A stretch of DNA of 64,000 nucleotides from Thermoproteota archaeon. Its GTDB lineage: Archaea; Thermoproteota; Methanomethylicia; Methanomethylicales; Methanomethylicaceae. Shown here piece after piece: positions 36,656 to 45,128 of this stretch (positions within the stretch are counted from its first letter, which is position 1; each line of letters begins with the position of its first letter). The translations under genes and the position numbers were made by a program. The notes beneath the pieces are model-generated. The model was given only the letters and a program-made list of their open reading frames with translations. It was not told where the DNA came from and searched no databases. The stretch lies in contig JAJHRG010000001.1 in assembly GCA_020832905.1 (NCBI GenBank), forward strand, positions 252,809 to 316,808. Direction: 5' to 3'.

Positions 36656-37535
36656 TCTTTCCAATAATTCTTTCATATTCTATTGTCATTATATGAATAC
36701 CAGAGGCTTTTGTACTTTTTTTAATTTCTTTAATTAGATTTGAAAAATATTCAATATTTATTTCATCTATTTTTTCACTATTTCCTTCTGCTTTTTTAAG
36801 CTTATCTTTATATTCATTTGGAATTTTTACTCCTGGTAATTTCTTCTCTATATTTTCTGCAATTCTATATGATTTACATGGAAAAATTCCTATTAATATA
36901 AAAGGAGGTGATGGCTTTAAATAATCTATAAAGTTCTTTATTTTTTCTATATCAAATACTATTTGAGTTTGTATAAATTCAGCACCTGCTTTAATCTTTC
37001 TTTCTACTTTATATAATTCTACTTCTATTGGATTTGCATTAGGATTACCTACAGCACCTATATGTATTTCTATTTTTCCATCAATAGGATTTTCATTAAT
37101 ATCTTTTCCTTCATCAATCATTTTTCTTAGCATTTTAATAAATTGAGTAGAATCGATATCATATACTGGCATAGCATTTGGAATATCACCCATAGTTGTA
37201 TGATCACCTGTAATTACTAATATGTTTTTTATTCCAAGTACACTTGCACCAAGTATATCTGATATTAATGCTATTCTATTTCTATCTCTTACAGTCATAT
37301 GACATATTGTTTCTAAGCCTGTATGAGATTGTATGATATATGATGCTACTATACTACTTAGATAAGCATTTGCTCTTGGATTATCTGTTACATTACATGC
37401 AGTTACATATTTTTTTAAGAAATTTGCCTTATTTATAAGATAATCAATTTTTACACTTTTCCTTGGCTCAATTTCACTTGTAAATACAAAATTTCCATTG
37501 TATAATTTCTTCATGAAGTTACTAAATATTCTCAA
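36639..37535 (-). CDS. metF: Methylene-tetrahydrofolate (or pterin) reductase MetF-type
   Basis: A 298-residue TIM-barrel reductase: FTSEIEPRKSVKI (first strand), VTACNVTDNPRAN, GLETICHMTVRDRNRIAL, LVITGDHTTMG and AEFIQTQIVFDIEK match MetF. It reduces 5,10-methylene-folate/pterin to the 5-methyl form for methionine or C1 metabolism. MetV lies directly upstream in the operon (4-bp gap), and TTG at 37535 follows GAGGTGA inside the end of metV. It would function as a MetFV complex; which reductant it uses cannot be told here. Confidence 0.88.
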   Translation of the reverse strand: MRIFSNFMKKLYNGNFVFTSEIEPRKSVKIDYLINKANFLKKYVTACNVTDNPRANAYLSSIVASYIIQSHTGLETICHMTVRDRNRIALISDILGASVLGIKNILVITGDHTTMGDIPNAMPVYDIDSTQFIKMLRKMIDEGKDINENPIDGKIEIHIGAVGNPNANPIEVELYKVERKIKAGAEFIQTQIVFDIEKIKNFIDYLKPSPPFILIGIFPCKSYRIAENIEKKLPGVKIPNEYKDKLKKAEGNSEKIDEINIEYFSNLIKEIKKSTKASGIHIMTIEYERIIGKIINSL

Positions 37536-37540
37536 TTACT

Positions 37541-38179
37541 TCACCTCATAAATTCTCTTGATTTAGAAATATTTGACCAATCAAAAGCTTCTCTTATTTT
37601 TTTAAAATCTTCTTCTCTTCCATATTTCTTAAGTCTTTCATATATAATTACCCATGTACAATCTTTATCATTGACTTCACATTTCCTATCTCTCATTCCT
37701 CCACATGGCCCATTAAGTAATCTTTTTGGACAATTAGTAATTGGACATATTCCTCCTGTCTCATATAAAATACAATTACCACAAGCTCTACATTTTTCAT
37801 AAAATCTTCCAATTCTTTCTACCATTCCTATAAATAAAGTATCAAGTCCAGGAATTACTTCTTTATTACTAAATTCAGAAATTGTTTGAGCACCAACTCC
37901 ACAACACAAAGCTACTATTACTTCAGCATCATTAATTTCATTTTTATAATTCATTAAATCTCTCTTTAATACTCTTAAATCACATGGACTTTCTACGACT
38001 TTACCTATTGCTATTTTATTCATATTTTTAATCTTATTTACTAATTCTTCTACTTCTTTCTCTCCTCCTGTTTGACATTTTGTAGCACATGTACCACATC
38101 CTATGACAAATATCTTATTGTATTTTTTTACATAATCTAGTAGATTACTTTTTGTTTTTGTTATTATCATTTTAATCAA
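37541..38179 (-). CDS. metV: MetV, zinc/iron-sulfur partner of MetF
   Basis: A 212-residue Cys-rich protein with CGTCATKCQTGGEKEVEEL (N-terminal MetV motif), a CCGVG segment and the C-terminal cluster CRACGNC...CPITNC...GPCGG typical of the MTHFR C-terminal-domain-containing MetV family. In acetogens MetV binds zinc and an iron-sulfur cluster and is needed for MetF activity. Two-gene operon metV-metF; ATG at 38179. Divergent from the hypothetical gene at 38219. Confidence 0.85.
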   Translation of the reverse strand: MIKMIITKTKSNLLDYVKKYNKIFVIGCGTCATKCQTGGEKEVEELVNKIKNMNKIAIGKVVESPCDLRVLKRDLMNYKNEINDAEVIVALCCGVGAQTISEFSNKEVIPGLDTLFIGMVERIGRFYEKCRACGNCILYETGGICPITNCPKRLLNGPCGGMRDRKCEVNDKDCTWVIIYERLKKYGREEDFKKIREAFDWSNISKSREFMR

Positions 38180-38218
38180 CCATAAGATAAATTTAGAACC
38201 TTTGATTTATACTTATTT

Positions 38219-38575
38219 ATGATTAAAGAAATGGTATTTAATGAAATAGTAACCTTTGAGTATATAATGTGGAGGAAATCATACATAAGTGGTGAAATAA
38301 AAGTATTAATTGATATAATAGAAGATTATGGTAAAAGTGGAATTGGAAAAATAATTGATGTTATAGAAGTAAAAAATGCATATTTTTATGATGATTATAC
38401 TGATTTACATGGAGGAATAGATTCTTTTTGTAAAAAAGCTACATTAGATGAAGTAAGAAACATGATCATTAATAAAGAAGGAAAATTTGAGTATATTGAA
38501 AGAGCAAAACCTCCTATTAATCGTTTTAAACTTAAAGATCAGATTCCTATAGATTTAAAACCAAAAGATATATAA
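38219..38575 (+). CDS. Conserved hypothetical protein
   Basis: A 118-residue protein I do not recognize. It contains an acidic beta-rich core (ISGEIKVLIDIIEDYGKSG, IGKIIDVIEVKNAYFYDD) followed by YTDLHGGIDSFCKKATLDEV and a Pro-rich tail PPINRFKLKDQIPIDLKPKD. No catalytic motif or membrane segment is evident. A second ATG four codons in is possible. A TTTATACTTA element directly upstream would make a leaderless transcript. Twenty-five bp before the OsmC gene. Confidence 0.5.
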   Translation: MIKEMVFNEIVTFEYIMWRKSYISGEIKVLIDIIEDYGKSGIGKIIDVIEVKNAYFYDDYTDLHGGIDSFCKKATLDEVRNMIINKEGKFEYIERAKPPINRFKLKDQIPIDLKPKDI

Positions 38576-38600
38576 ATTAATAATTAAAAGTAATCATATT

Positions 38601-39029
38601 ATGCCAAAGGTATCATTAGTTTGGAGTGGAGATCTTAAATTTACTGGAAAGGATACATTAGGTCATGAAGTAATTTTAGAAGCTCATAAAAAATATGGAG
38701 GAACAGGTAGTGGAATTACTCCTATGGATCTTTTATTAATGGCACTAGGAGGTTGTGCAGGTTTAGAAATAATAACAATGCTCAAGAGTAGAAATCAAAA
38801 ACTATTAGCTTTTAATATTGATATTGAAGGACTGGTAAGAGAAGAAATCCCAAGAATATTAACAAAAATTTATGTAAAGTTTACATTAAGAGGAGAACTT
38901 GATGATGAGATTGTTGATAGAGTAATAAATTTAACAATGTCAAAATTATGTCCAATAGCTGCTATGCTTTCACAAGTATCTGAAATAAAATGGAGTTATG
39001 AAATAATAAAGAAGGAAAATGAAGTATAG
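38601..39029 (+). CDS. OsmC/Ohr-family thiol peroxidase
   Basis: A 142-residue protein with the two family cysteines: GGCAGLEI (peroxidatic, about residue 54) and SKLCPIAAML (resolving, about 115). TPMDLLLMALGGC is the classic run before the first Cys. Homologues reduce organic hydroperoxides in the cytosol; the partner reductant is unknown. ATG at 38601. Confidence 0.88.
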   Translation: MPKVSLVWSGDLKFTGKDTLGHEVILEAHKKYGGTGSGITPMDLLLMALGGCAGLEIITMLKSRNQKLLAFNIDIEGLVREEIPRILTKIYVKFTLRGELDDEIVDRVINLTMSKLCPIAAMLSQVSEIKWSYEIIKKENEV

Positions 39030-39073
39030 TAAGTATTAAAAACTTTAATAACTATTATCTTTTGGTGTAACTC

Positions 39074-40345
39074 TTGAATATATGTATTCTATCTTGGGAA
39101 TATCCTCCAAGAATTATAGGTGGTCTTGGTACATATGTCTATGAGCTTTCAAGATATCTTGTAAAAATGGAGCATAATGTCTATGTATTTACACTAAATG
39201 ATGGGAATTTAAAAACAAGAGAACTAATGGGAGGTGTAGAAGTACATAGACCAAAAATACTAGATATATCAGATATACTTCCTGATGTTGTAGCTGAAGA
39301 AATAAGAAGATGGGGTCCAGGAATAAAATTCTTTTCAGATATTTGGCTATATAACTTACTTGTAAGTACAAAAATTGTAAATGATTTAATTCCAAATGAG
39401 CATAAAACTTTTGATATACTTTCAGTTCATGATTGGCTTTCTGCTATGGCTGGTATTATTTTAAAAAAAGCATTAAAAATACCAATGGTTTTTCATATTC
39501 ACTCTACTGAAAAAGGAAGAACTCTTGGTGATGGCTCAAATATTATAGATAATCTTGAACATAAGGCTGCTAAATATGCAGATAAAATAATTACAGTATC
39601 ATATGCTATGAAAGATGAATTAATTTCATTAGGTTTTCCATCAGAAAAAATTGAAGTAGTATGGAATGGTGTAGATGCTAATAAATACTCACCTGAAAAT
39701 GTTCCATATGAAAAAATAAAGGAAATTAGAGAAAAGTATGGAATATCTACTAATGAGAGAATGATTCTTTTTATAGGAAGACTTACTGGAGTTAAAGGTG
39801 TTGATAAATTAATTCTTTCTATGCCATATGTATTATCTGAATTTCCAAATGTAAAACTTGTAATTGTTGGAAAAGGAGAAATGGAAGGAGAACTAGTAAA
39901 CTTAGTAGAAAGATTAGGATTAAAGAACAATGTAGTTTTCAATTTTAAAATGCTTCCTGAAGATGAAAGAATTGCTCATTATGCTGCATGTGATTTAGCA
40001 GTTTTTCCTAGTTTATATGAACCATTTGGTATTGTTGCATTAGAAGCAATGTCAATGAAAAAACCAGTAGTTGTAGGTGCAAGAGGAGTAAGTGGAATGA
40101 GAGAATCAGTTGTTTCTGCAGGTCCAGATCAAACTGGATATCATATAAATCCATATGATCCTCAAGATATAGCTATGGCAATAAAAATGATATTAAGAGA
40201 TGAAAATCATATGAGAAAATTAGGAGAAAATGGAAGAAAAAGAGTACTTTCAGAATTTACTTGGGAAAAAATATCAAAAAGAATTGTTTCTATATATCAA
40301 GAAGTTATAAATAAAAATCTTCCAATGTATGGATCACACCAATGA
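39074..40345 (+). CDS. GT4 glycosyltransferase (glycogen/starch synthase-like)
   Basis: A 423-residue GT-B fold enzyme. N-domain starts ICILSWEYPPRIIGGLGTYVYEL and contains SVHDWLSAMAGI; the C-domain has LFIGRLTGVKGVDKLI (phosphate-binding), then the GT4 donor motif PSLYEPFGIVALEAMS. That arrangement fits archaeal glycogen synthase-type glucosyltransferases that elongate alpha-1,4-glucan from a nucleotide sugar. Starts TTG. It is the first gene of the polysaccharide cluster, and its 3' end overlaps the convergent debranching enzyme by 49 bp. Confidence 0.86.
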   Translation: MNICILSWEYPPRIIGGLGTYVYELSRYLVKMEHNVYVFTLNDGNLKTRELMGGVEVHRPKILDISDILPDVVAEEIRRWGPGIKFFSDIWLYNLLVSTKIVNDLIPNEHKTFDILSVHDWLSAMAGIILKKALKIPMVFHIHSTEKGRTLGDGSNIIDNLEHKAAKYADKIITVSYAMKDELISLGFPSEKIEVVWNGVDANKYSPENVPYEKIKEIREKYGISTNERMILFIGRLTGVKGVDKLILSMPYVLSEFPNVKLVIVGKGEMEGELVNLVERLGLKNNVVFNFKMLPEDERIAHYAACDLAVFPSLYEPFGIVALEAMSMKKPVVVGARGVSGMRESVVSAGPDQTGYHINPYDPQDIAMAIKMILRDENHMRKLGENGRKRVLSEFTWEKISKRIVSIYQEVINKNLPMYGSHQ

Positions 40346-42123
40346 CTCCAATATTGAGCAGGATTCTTTAATGGTATTGGATTCATACTCCATTCTGTTG
40401 GATTTGGATTTTTCCCAACAGGATGTCCAAAAATTTCATTAACATAAAATATTGCACCTTCTGATATCATATGATCTAAATTATTTAATAAAATTCCTTT
40501 TATCATATCTTCATATCCAAGATATTCTAATATTTTTATAAAATATGGAGTATCTCTTGGCCATATAGTTGATTTATGATATTCTCTATCTCCTAAATAA
40601 GGTTCTATTCTTGAAGAAATAGCTATTCCAAATGGATAAGTTTCTTTTCCAATTACTCTTAGAGTTCTATAAACAATTAATGATTTTATTGATTTAAAAG
40701 CTTTTATTACTTCATTTTTTTCAAATAAATGTAATGTACAAGAAAGAGCTGTTACTCCACATGATGTTAATTCATTTAATTTTCTATTCTTCTCAATATC
40801 AATAATATCTACTATGAATTCTCCATTCCAGAATTTCTTCTTAAAAGCTATTTCCATTCTTTCTAAATAATCTTTTATTTCAGTATTTTTTGAATTTTCA
40901 TAAATTAATTTAAGTGCTCTTATCCAATATGCATTAACTTCTGGTAATGAATATTTAGGAAGCCACCATTCATTCCAATCATCAGGAAATCTTGTAGGTC
41001 TTCCATTAATTCTTGAATCAATCCAAGATTGATATGGTATACAAGCAATTAAATCATCTCTCATTACTGGCTCTCCATACTCTATAATCTCTCTTTTCTC
41101 CATTTCTTTTAATATAGAAATTGTAATTTTTTCTACATTAATACCAATTTTAGAACAAAGATATAATAATAGAGGAAGAGCATCTACTGAAGTTTCTTTA
41201 TAACCAATTATATTTGGTAGTTTTCCTTCTTTTTCTACAATCTTCATCAAGAAAATAACAAATTCTTTTAATTTTTCATTCCATTTAAATATTTTTGTAT
41301 ATACTTCAAAATTATTTATTATTCCTTCTAATGCATCTCTTGTCCATGGCTGTCTAAACCACCAACATCCTGCTTCTGGAAACCAAATACCATTTAAATT
41401 AAGTCCAAAACTTCTTAATGTTGATAATCTAAATATTAGTAATTCTCCTATTTTATTATTAATAAAATACAATTTATTAATCCAAGAATTTTCTTTTATA
41501 TTCCAAGGATCTTTTTTCCCACTTATTATTATTTTTAAGTATTTTTCTTTTGGTTCTCCAATAAAAGGAGCATATATTCTTCTTATTTCTCTAAAAAATC
41601 TTATGTAATCTTTTTCATCTCTATATCTAAAACCACAATCAATTTTATATATCCAATCAGTATAATAATTAATCCATTTTATTGATTTAAAAGGACCAAT
41701 TTCTGCAATATTATTACATAATATTATCCACTCATTATCAATATTAACATTAGGTTTTTCAAAAAATAAAAGGACTTCACAATCTCCATTAAAAGAAATT
41801 TGAAAACAATCATCTTTAAATTCTAAATCAACTTCTAAATCAGAATATACATATTTTGCCTTATAAGGCTCTATAATTACCTTTTCTCCAATTCCTTCTG
41901 ATGAAAATAAAATACCATCAATTATTTTAACTATACATCCATTAATTAAAGTAATAAGTCCTTGAAATGGACAATCTCTATTTGGTCCAATAAATTTCTT
42001 TCCATCTATGAAGACTTCAGATGAAAATATTGAAGAAGACCATTCTCCAATTGGAGATTTTAGTAATACGTGTTTATTTCTTGCAAAATCCCAATCTGGA
42101 TCTTCAACTGGTTTAAACTCCAT
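40297..42123 (-). CDS. Amylo-alpha-1,6-glucosidase (glycogen debranching, GH133-like)
   Basis: A 608-residue protein with an N-terminal beta domain (residues 1-230) and a C-terminal (alpha/alpha)6 barrel (about 240-608) containing the GDE motifs GIWFPEAGCWWFRQPWTRDALEG (short quote: WWFRQPWTRDALEG), NAYWIRALKLIYEN, STIWPRDTPYF and a Glu/Asp-rich catalytic site. It hydrolyses alpha-1,6 branch points during glycogen degradation. ATG at 42123 is preferred over GTG at 42132. It is convergent with the GT4 and divergent from the winged-helix gene. Confidence 0.87.
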   Translation of the reverse strand: MEFKPVEDPDWDFARNKHVLLKSPIGEWSSSIFSSEVFIDGKKFIGPNRDCPFQGLITLINGCIVKIIDGILFSSEGIGEKVIIEPYKAKYVYSDLEVDLEFKDDCFQISFNGDCEVLLFFEKPNVNIDNEWIILCNNIAEIGPFKSIKWINYYTDWIYKIDCGFRYRDEKDYIRFFREIRRIYAPFIGEPKEKYLKIIISGKKDPWNIKENSWINKLYFINNKIGELLIFRLSTLRSFGLNLNGIWFPEAGCWWFRQPWTRDALEGIINNFEVYTKIFKWNEKLKEFVIFLMKIVEKEGKLPNIIGYKETSVDALPLLLYLCSKIGINVEKITISILKEMEKREIIEYGEPVMRDDLIACIPYQSWIDSRINGRPTRFPDDWNEWWLPKYSLPEVNAYWIRALKLIYENSKNTEIKDYLERMEIAFKKKFWNGEFIVDIIDIEKNRKLNELTSCGVTALSCTLHLFEKNEVIKAFKSIKSLIVYRTLRVIGKETYPFGIAISSRIEPYLGDREYHKSTIWPRDTPYFIKILEYLGYEDMIKGILLNNLDHMISEGAIFYVNEIFGHPVGKNPNPTEWSMNPIPLKNPAQYWSHWCDPYIGRFLFITS

Positions 42124-42172
42124 TATTTTCACAGAGAAAAATTATTTTAGAACTTATTATAAAATATTATTT

Positions 42173-42412
42173 ATGCATGTGTATGAAATATCATCATCAA
42201 TGCAATTATTAATAACATTACATAATATGTCAGCAGTACGTCCTGAATCTGCTAAGAGTTTTGATGAAATTAAATGTAATTGTTGTATTGATGAAAAGGA
42301 ATTATATTTAGCAATAAGAGAATTAATAAACTATGGATATATTATTGAAAAAAATGGTCTTTATTACTTAAGTAGTTTAGGAATTTCTGTTGTTAGAAGT
42401 ATATTTACATGA
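42173..42412 (+). CDS. Small winged-helix regulator-like protein
   Basis: A 79-residue protein with helix-turn-helix then wing: LLITLHNMSAVRPESAKSF, CIDEKELYLAIRELINYGYI and the wing EKNGLYYLSSLGISVVR. Likely a DNA-binding regulator of the surrounding glycan genes, an inference from position only (between the debranching gene and a glycosyltransferase). ATG at 42173 has little room for a promoter (TTATAAAATATT at 42155), so a start at ATG 42200 is possible. Contains two Cys in CNCC, of unknown role. Confidence 0.6.
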   Translation: MHVYEISSSMQLLITLHNMSAVRPESAKSFDEIKCNCCIDEKELYLAIRELINYGYIIEKNGLYYLSSLGISVVRSIFT

Positions 42413-42424
42413 ACAAATTAAAAA

Positions 42425-43012
42425 ATGAAGCCTATTATACATATTACTTGGGAATATCCACCATTTTCAGTAGGTGAATTATCAAATTGGCTATATAGTA
42501 TAATTCCAAGATTAGCTAATTATTATCCATTAGTAATCATAACAAGAGGAAATGAGGATAATATATTTAAATTAAATAATTTAACAATATATAGAGTTGG
42601 TAGTCTTCACAAGACTCATCCACATATACTAACTTATGCTCATTTACTTAATTTAGACTTTGTAAGAGCAGCTTCTAATATTATTCATGATAATGGTGGA
42701 GCACTCTTAATTCATTCTCATGATTGGATTTCATCCATTGCTGCATATTATATATCATTATATTTAAAATGTCCACTTATTATATCAGTCTATACAACAG
42801 AAATAAAAAGAGCTGGAAAAATTGACTCTTTACTTAAAATGGGTATATTTGATATAGAGAAAAAATGTTTTGAAAATGCAGATATAATTATAGTAAGAGA
42901 TGAAGAAATAAAGAATCATTTAATAGCTGATTATAATATTGATAGAAATAAAATCTTCTTTGGAAGAAATCATGATGAAATTATAAGTTTATACAGGAGG
43001 ATAATTAAATGA
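42425..43012 (+). CDS. Lone N-terminal domain of a glycogen-synthase-like GT-B enzyme
   Basis: A 195-residue protein that matches only the acceptor-binding N-domain of GT4/GT5 synthases: HITWEYPPFSVGELSNWLYSII, HSHDWISSIAAYYISL and SVYTTEIKRAG, mirroring the first 190 residues of the downstream gene. It lacks the donor-binding C-domain, so it should not be catalytic alone. The stop overlaps the full-length synthase start (ATGA), so the two are made together. It could be an accessory or regulatory subunit, or a relic. Confidence 0.7.
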   Translation: MKPIIHITWEYPPFSVGELSNWLYSIIPRLANYYPLVIITRGNEDNIFKLNNLTIYRVGSLHKTHPHILTYAHLLNLDFVRAASNIIHDNGGALLIHSHDWISSIAAYYISLYLKCPLIISVYTTEIKRAGKIDSLLKMGIFDIEKKCFENADIIIVRDEEIKNHLIADYNIDRNKIFFGRNHDEIISLYRRIIK

Positions 43013-44184
43013 AAGTATTAATGTTAAGTTGGGAATATCCTCCTCATATTGTTGGAGGATTAGGAAAACATGTATATTATCTTTCAAAAACATTAGCATT
43101 TAAAAATATTGATATTACAGTAATTACGTATACTGATGGTACATCAAAATCTGAAGAATTTATAAATAATGTAAGAGTAATAAGAGTAAATCCTTACTCT
43201 TTAAGATATCCAGATTTTATTTCATGGATTTATGGAATGAATTTATTAATGGTAGAAAAAGCACTTAAACTTAGAAATTTTGATATTATTCATGCTCATG
43301 ATTGGCTTACAGCATTAGCTGGAATTAACATAAAATATATAATGAGAAAACCACTAATAGCAACAATACATTCTACAGAATTAGGAAGAAGAAGAGGTTA
43401 TCTTAGTAATGATTATGAAAGACATATTCATGAAATAGAGTGGATATTAACATATGAAGCTTGGCGTATTATATGCTGTAGTGATTATATGGTTAGTGAA
43501 GTAAATAAGTTTTTTCAGTGTCCATTAAATAAGATAGTTAGAATATATAATGGTGTTGATCCAAATTCTCTTGTACCATCATCTAATGTAAATCGAAAAA
43601 ATTATGCAGAAGATTATGAGAAAATAGTTTTATTTGTTGGAAGATTAGTATATGAAAAAGGACCTCATTTACTTGTAGAAGCAGCAAATATTTTGAAAAG
43701 AAATGATATTAAGTTTTTATTTATTGGAGAAGGAACAATGAAACCATACTTATTGGAATTAGGGAAAAAACTTGGCATATCTGAAAAATTATATTTCTTA
43801 GGTCATGTTCCTGATGATGTGCTTTATGCTATATACAAAATGGCATCTGTAGCAGTTTTTCCTAGTCTATATGAACCATTTGGTATTGTTGCATTAGAAG
43901 CAATGGCTTTAGGAACTCCAGTAATAGTTTCTGCAGTTGGTGGCTTAAATGAAATAGTAATTAATGAATATAATGGTATAAAAGTTACACCAGGATCAGC
44001 TTATGAATTAGCAAAAGCAATAGAAAAAATAATAGATAATCCATCATTAAGTAAGAGACTTATTGAAAATGCTAAGAATTTTGTAAAGAATTTTACATGG
44101 GAAAAAGCTGCAGAAGAAACTATTAAACTATATGAAGAAGTTATGATAGAGTATAATGCTGGAAATTGGAAAACGAGGGTTTAA
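43009..44184 (+). CDS. GT4 glycosyltransferase (glycogen/starch synthase-like)
   Basis: A 391-residue full GT-B protein: VLMLSWEYPPHIVGGLGKHVYYLS at the start (quote first 14), HAHDWLTALAGI, LFVGRLVYEKGPHLLVEA and PSLYEPFGIVALEAMALGTPVI with the conserved Glu pair. Similar in layout to the gene at 39074, implying duplication followed by divergence or different acceptor use. Followed by a ROK kinase, consistent with glucan metabolism. Confidence 0.86.
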   Translation: MKVLMLSWEYPPHIVGGLGKHVYYLSKTLAFKNIDITVITYTDGTSKSEEFINNVRVIRVNPYSLRYPDFISWIYGMNLLMVEKALKLRNFDIIHAHDWLTALAGINIKYIMRKPLIATIHSTELGRRRGYLSNDYERHIHEIEWILTYEAWRIICCSDYMVSEVNKFFQCPLNKIVRIYNGVDPNSLVPSSNVNRKNYAEDYEKIVLFVGRLVYEKGPHLLVEAANILKRNDIKFLFIGEGTMKPYLLELGKKLGISEKLYFLGHVPDDVLYAIYKMASVAVFPSLYEPFGIVALEAMALGTPVIVSAVGGLNEIVINEYNGIKVTPGSAYELAKAIEKIIDNPSLSKRLIENAKNFVKNFTWEKAAEETIKLYEEVMIEYNAGNWKTRV

Positions 44185-44186
44185 AA

Positions 44187-45128
44187 TTGAATTATGTTAT
44201 AGGAGTAGATTTAGGAGGAACATGGATAAGAATTGCAATTGCAAAAAATAATTTTAAAGACATAAGAGAATCCATCATAGAAAAGTATGTTTTTCCTACT
44301 AATCTTTTAAATAATAATCCTATTGAGAAATTAGAAAGTATTATACGTGAAGTTTCTAAGGATAAAATTAATAATATATCTTGTATATGTATTGCAGCAG
44401 CTGGAAAATTAGATTTAAATAAATCTAAAATTGTTTTTTCTCCACATTCTTCTATTAGAAATTTATCACTTTCTATTCTTGAAGAAAATTTAAAGATACC
44501 AATAAAACTAATAAATGATGGTGTTGCTGGTGCATTAGCTGAATGGAAATTATGTATTAAAAATAATAATATAGTGTACATTGCTATAGGAACTGGTATA
44601 GGAGGAGGTATTGTTGTAGATGGGCATTTGCTTATAGGAAAGGAAGGAAATGCTCATGAATTTGGTCATATGATAATTGATATAAATGGATTAATGGAAT
44701 GTAAATGTGGAGGAAGAGGACACTGGGAAGCTTATACCTCAGGAAGTGGACTACCAAATTTATGTAAGTTTTTATCAAAAAATTATAATGAAGAAACACC
44801 TTTATTAAAAAAAGTAATAAATAATAATTTTAATATAAAAGATATATTCGAATATACAAGAAAAGGAGATAAATTTGGAATGTATGTAATAAATGAAGTT
44901 ACAAAAATAAATGCTATGGCAATTGCTAATTTAGTTAATTTATATGATCCTAATGTAATTTCCATAGGAGGAGGAGTCGCACTTAAAAATCCTGATCTCA
45001 TAATAGATCCACTTAATGATTATGTTTCTAAATACTCCTTTAATACACCTCCTAAAATTATATCATCTTCATTAAAAGAGGAAACTTCTTTAATTGGTGC
45101 AATATTATTTGCAATGGAGGAGTTATAA
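44187..45128 (+). CDS. ROK-family sugar kinase (glucokinase-like)
   Basis: A 313-residue ROK kinase: ATP-binding VIGVDLGGTWIRIAI at the start, NDGVAGALAEW (catalytic Asp), IGTGIGGGIVVDG and the zinc region CKCGGRGHWEAYTSG, where the usual third Cys is His. It phosphorylates glucose or a related hexose at the expense of ATP and would feed glucose released by the debranching enzyme into glycolysis. TTG at 44187 follows GAGGGT; a longer in-frame start at 44166 lies in the previous gene. Confidence 0.87.
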   Translation: MNYVIGVDLGGTWIRIAIAKNNFKDIRESIIEKYVFPTNLLNNNPIEKLESIIREVSKDKINNISCICIAAAGKLDLNKSKIVFSPHSSIRNLSLSILEENLKIPIKLINDGVAGALAEWKLCIKNNNIVYIAIGTGIGGGIVVDGHLLIGKEGNAHEFGHMIIDINGLMECKCGGRGHWEAYTSGSGLPNLCKFLSKNYNEETPLLKKVINNNFNIKDIFEYTRKGDKFGMYVINEVTKINAMAIANLVNLYDPNVISIGGGVALKNPDLIIDPLNDYVSKYSFNTPPKIISSSLKEETSLIGAILFAMEEL

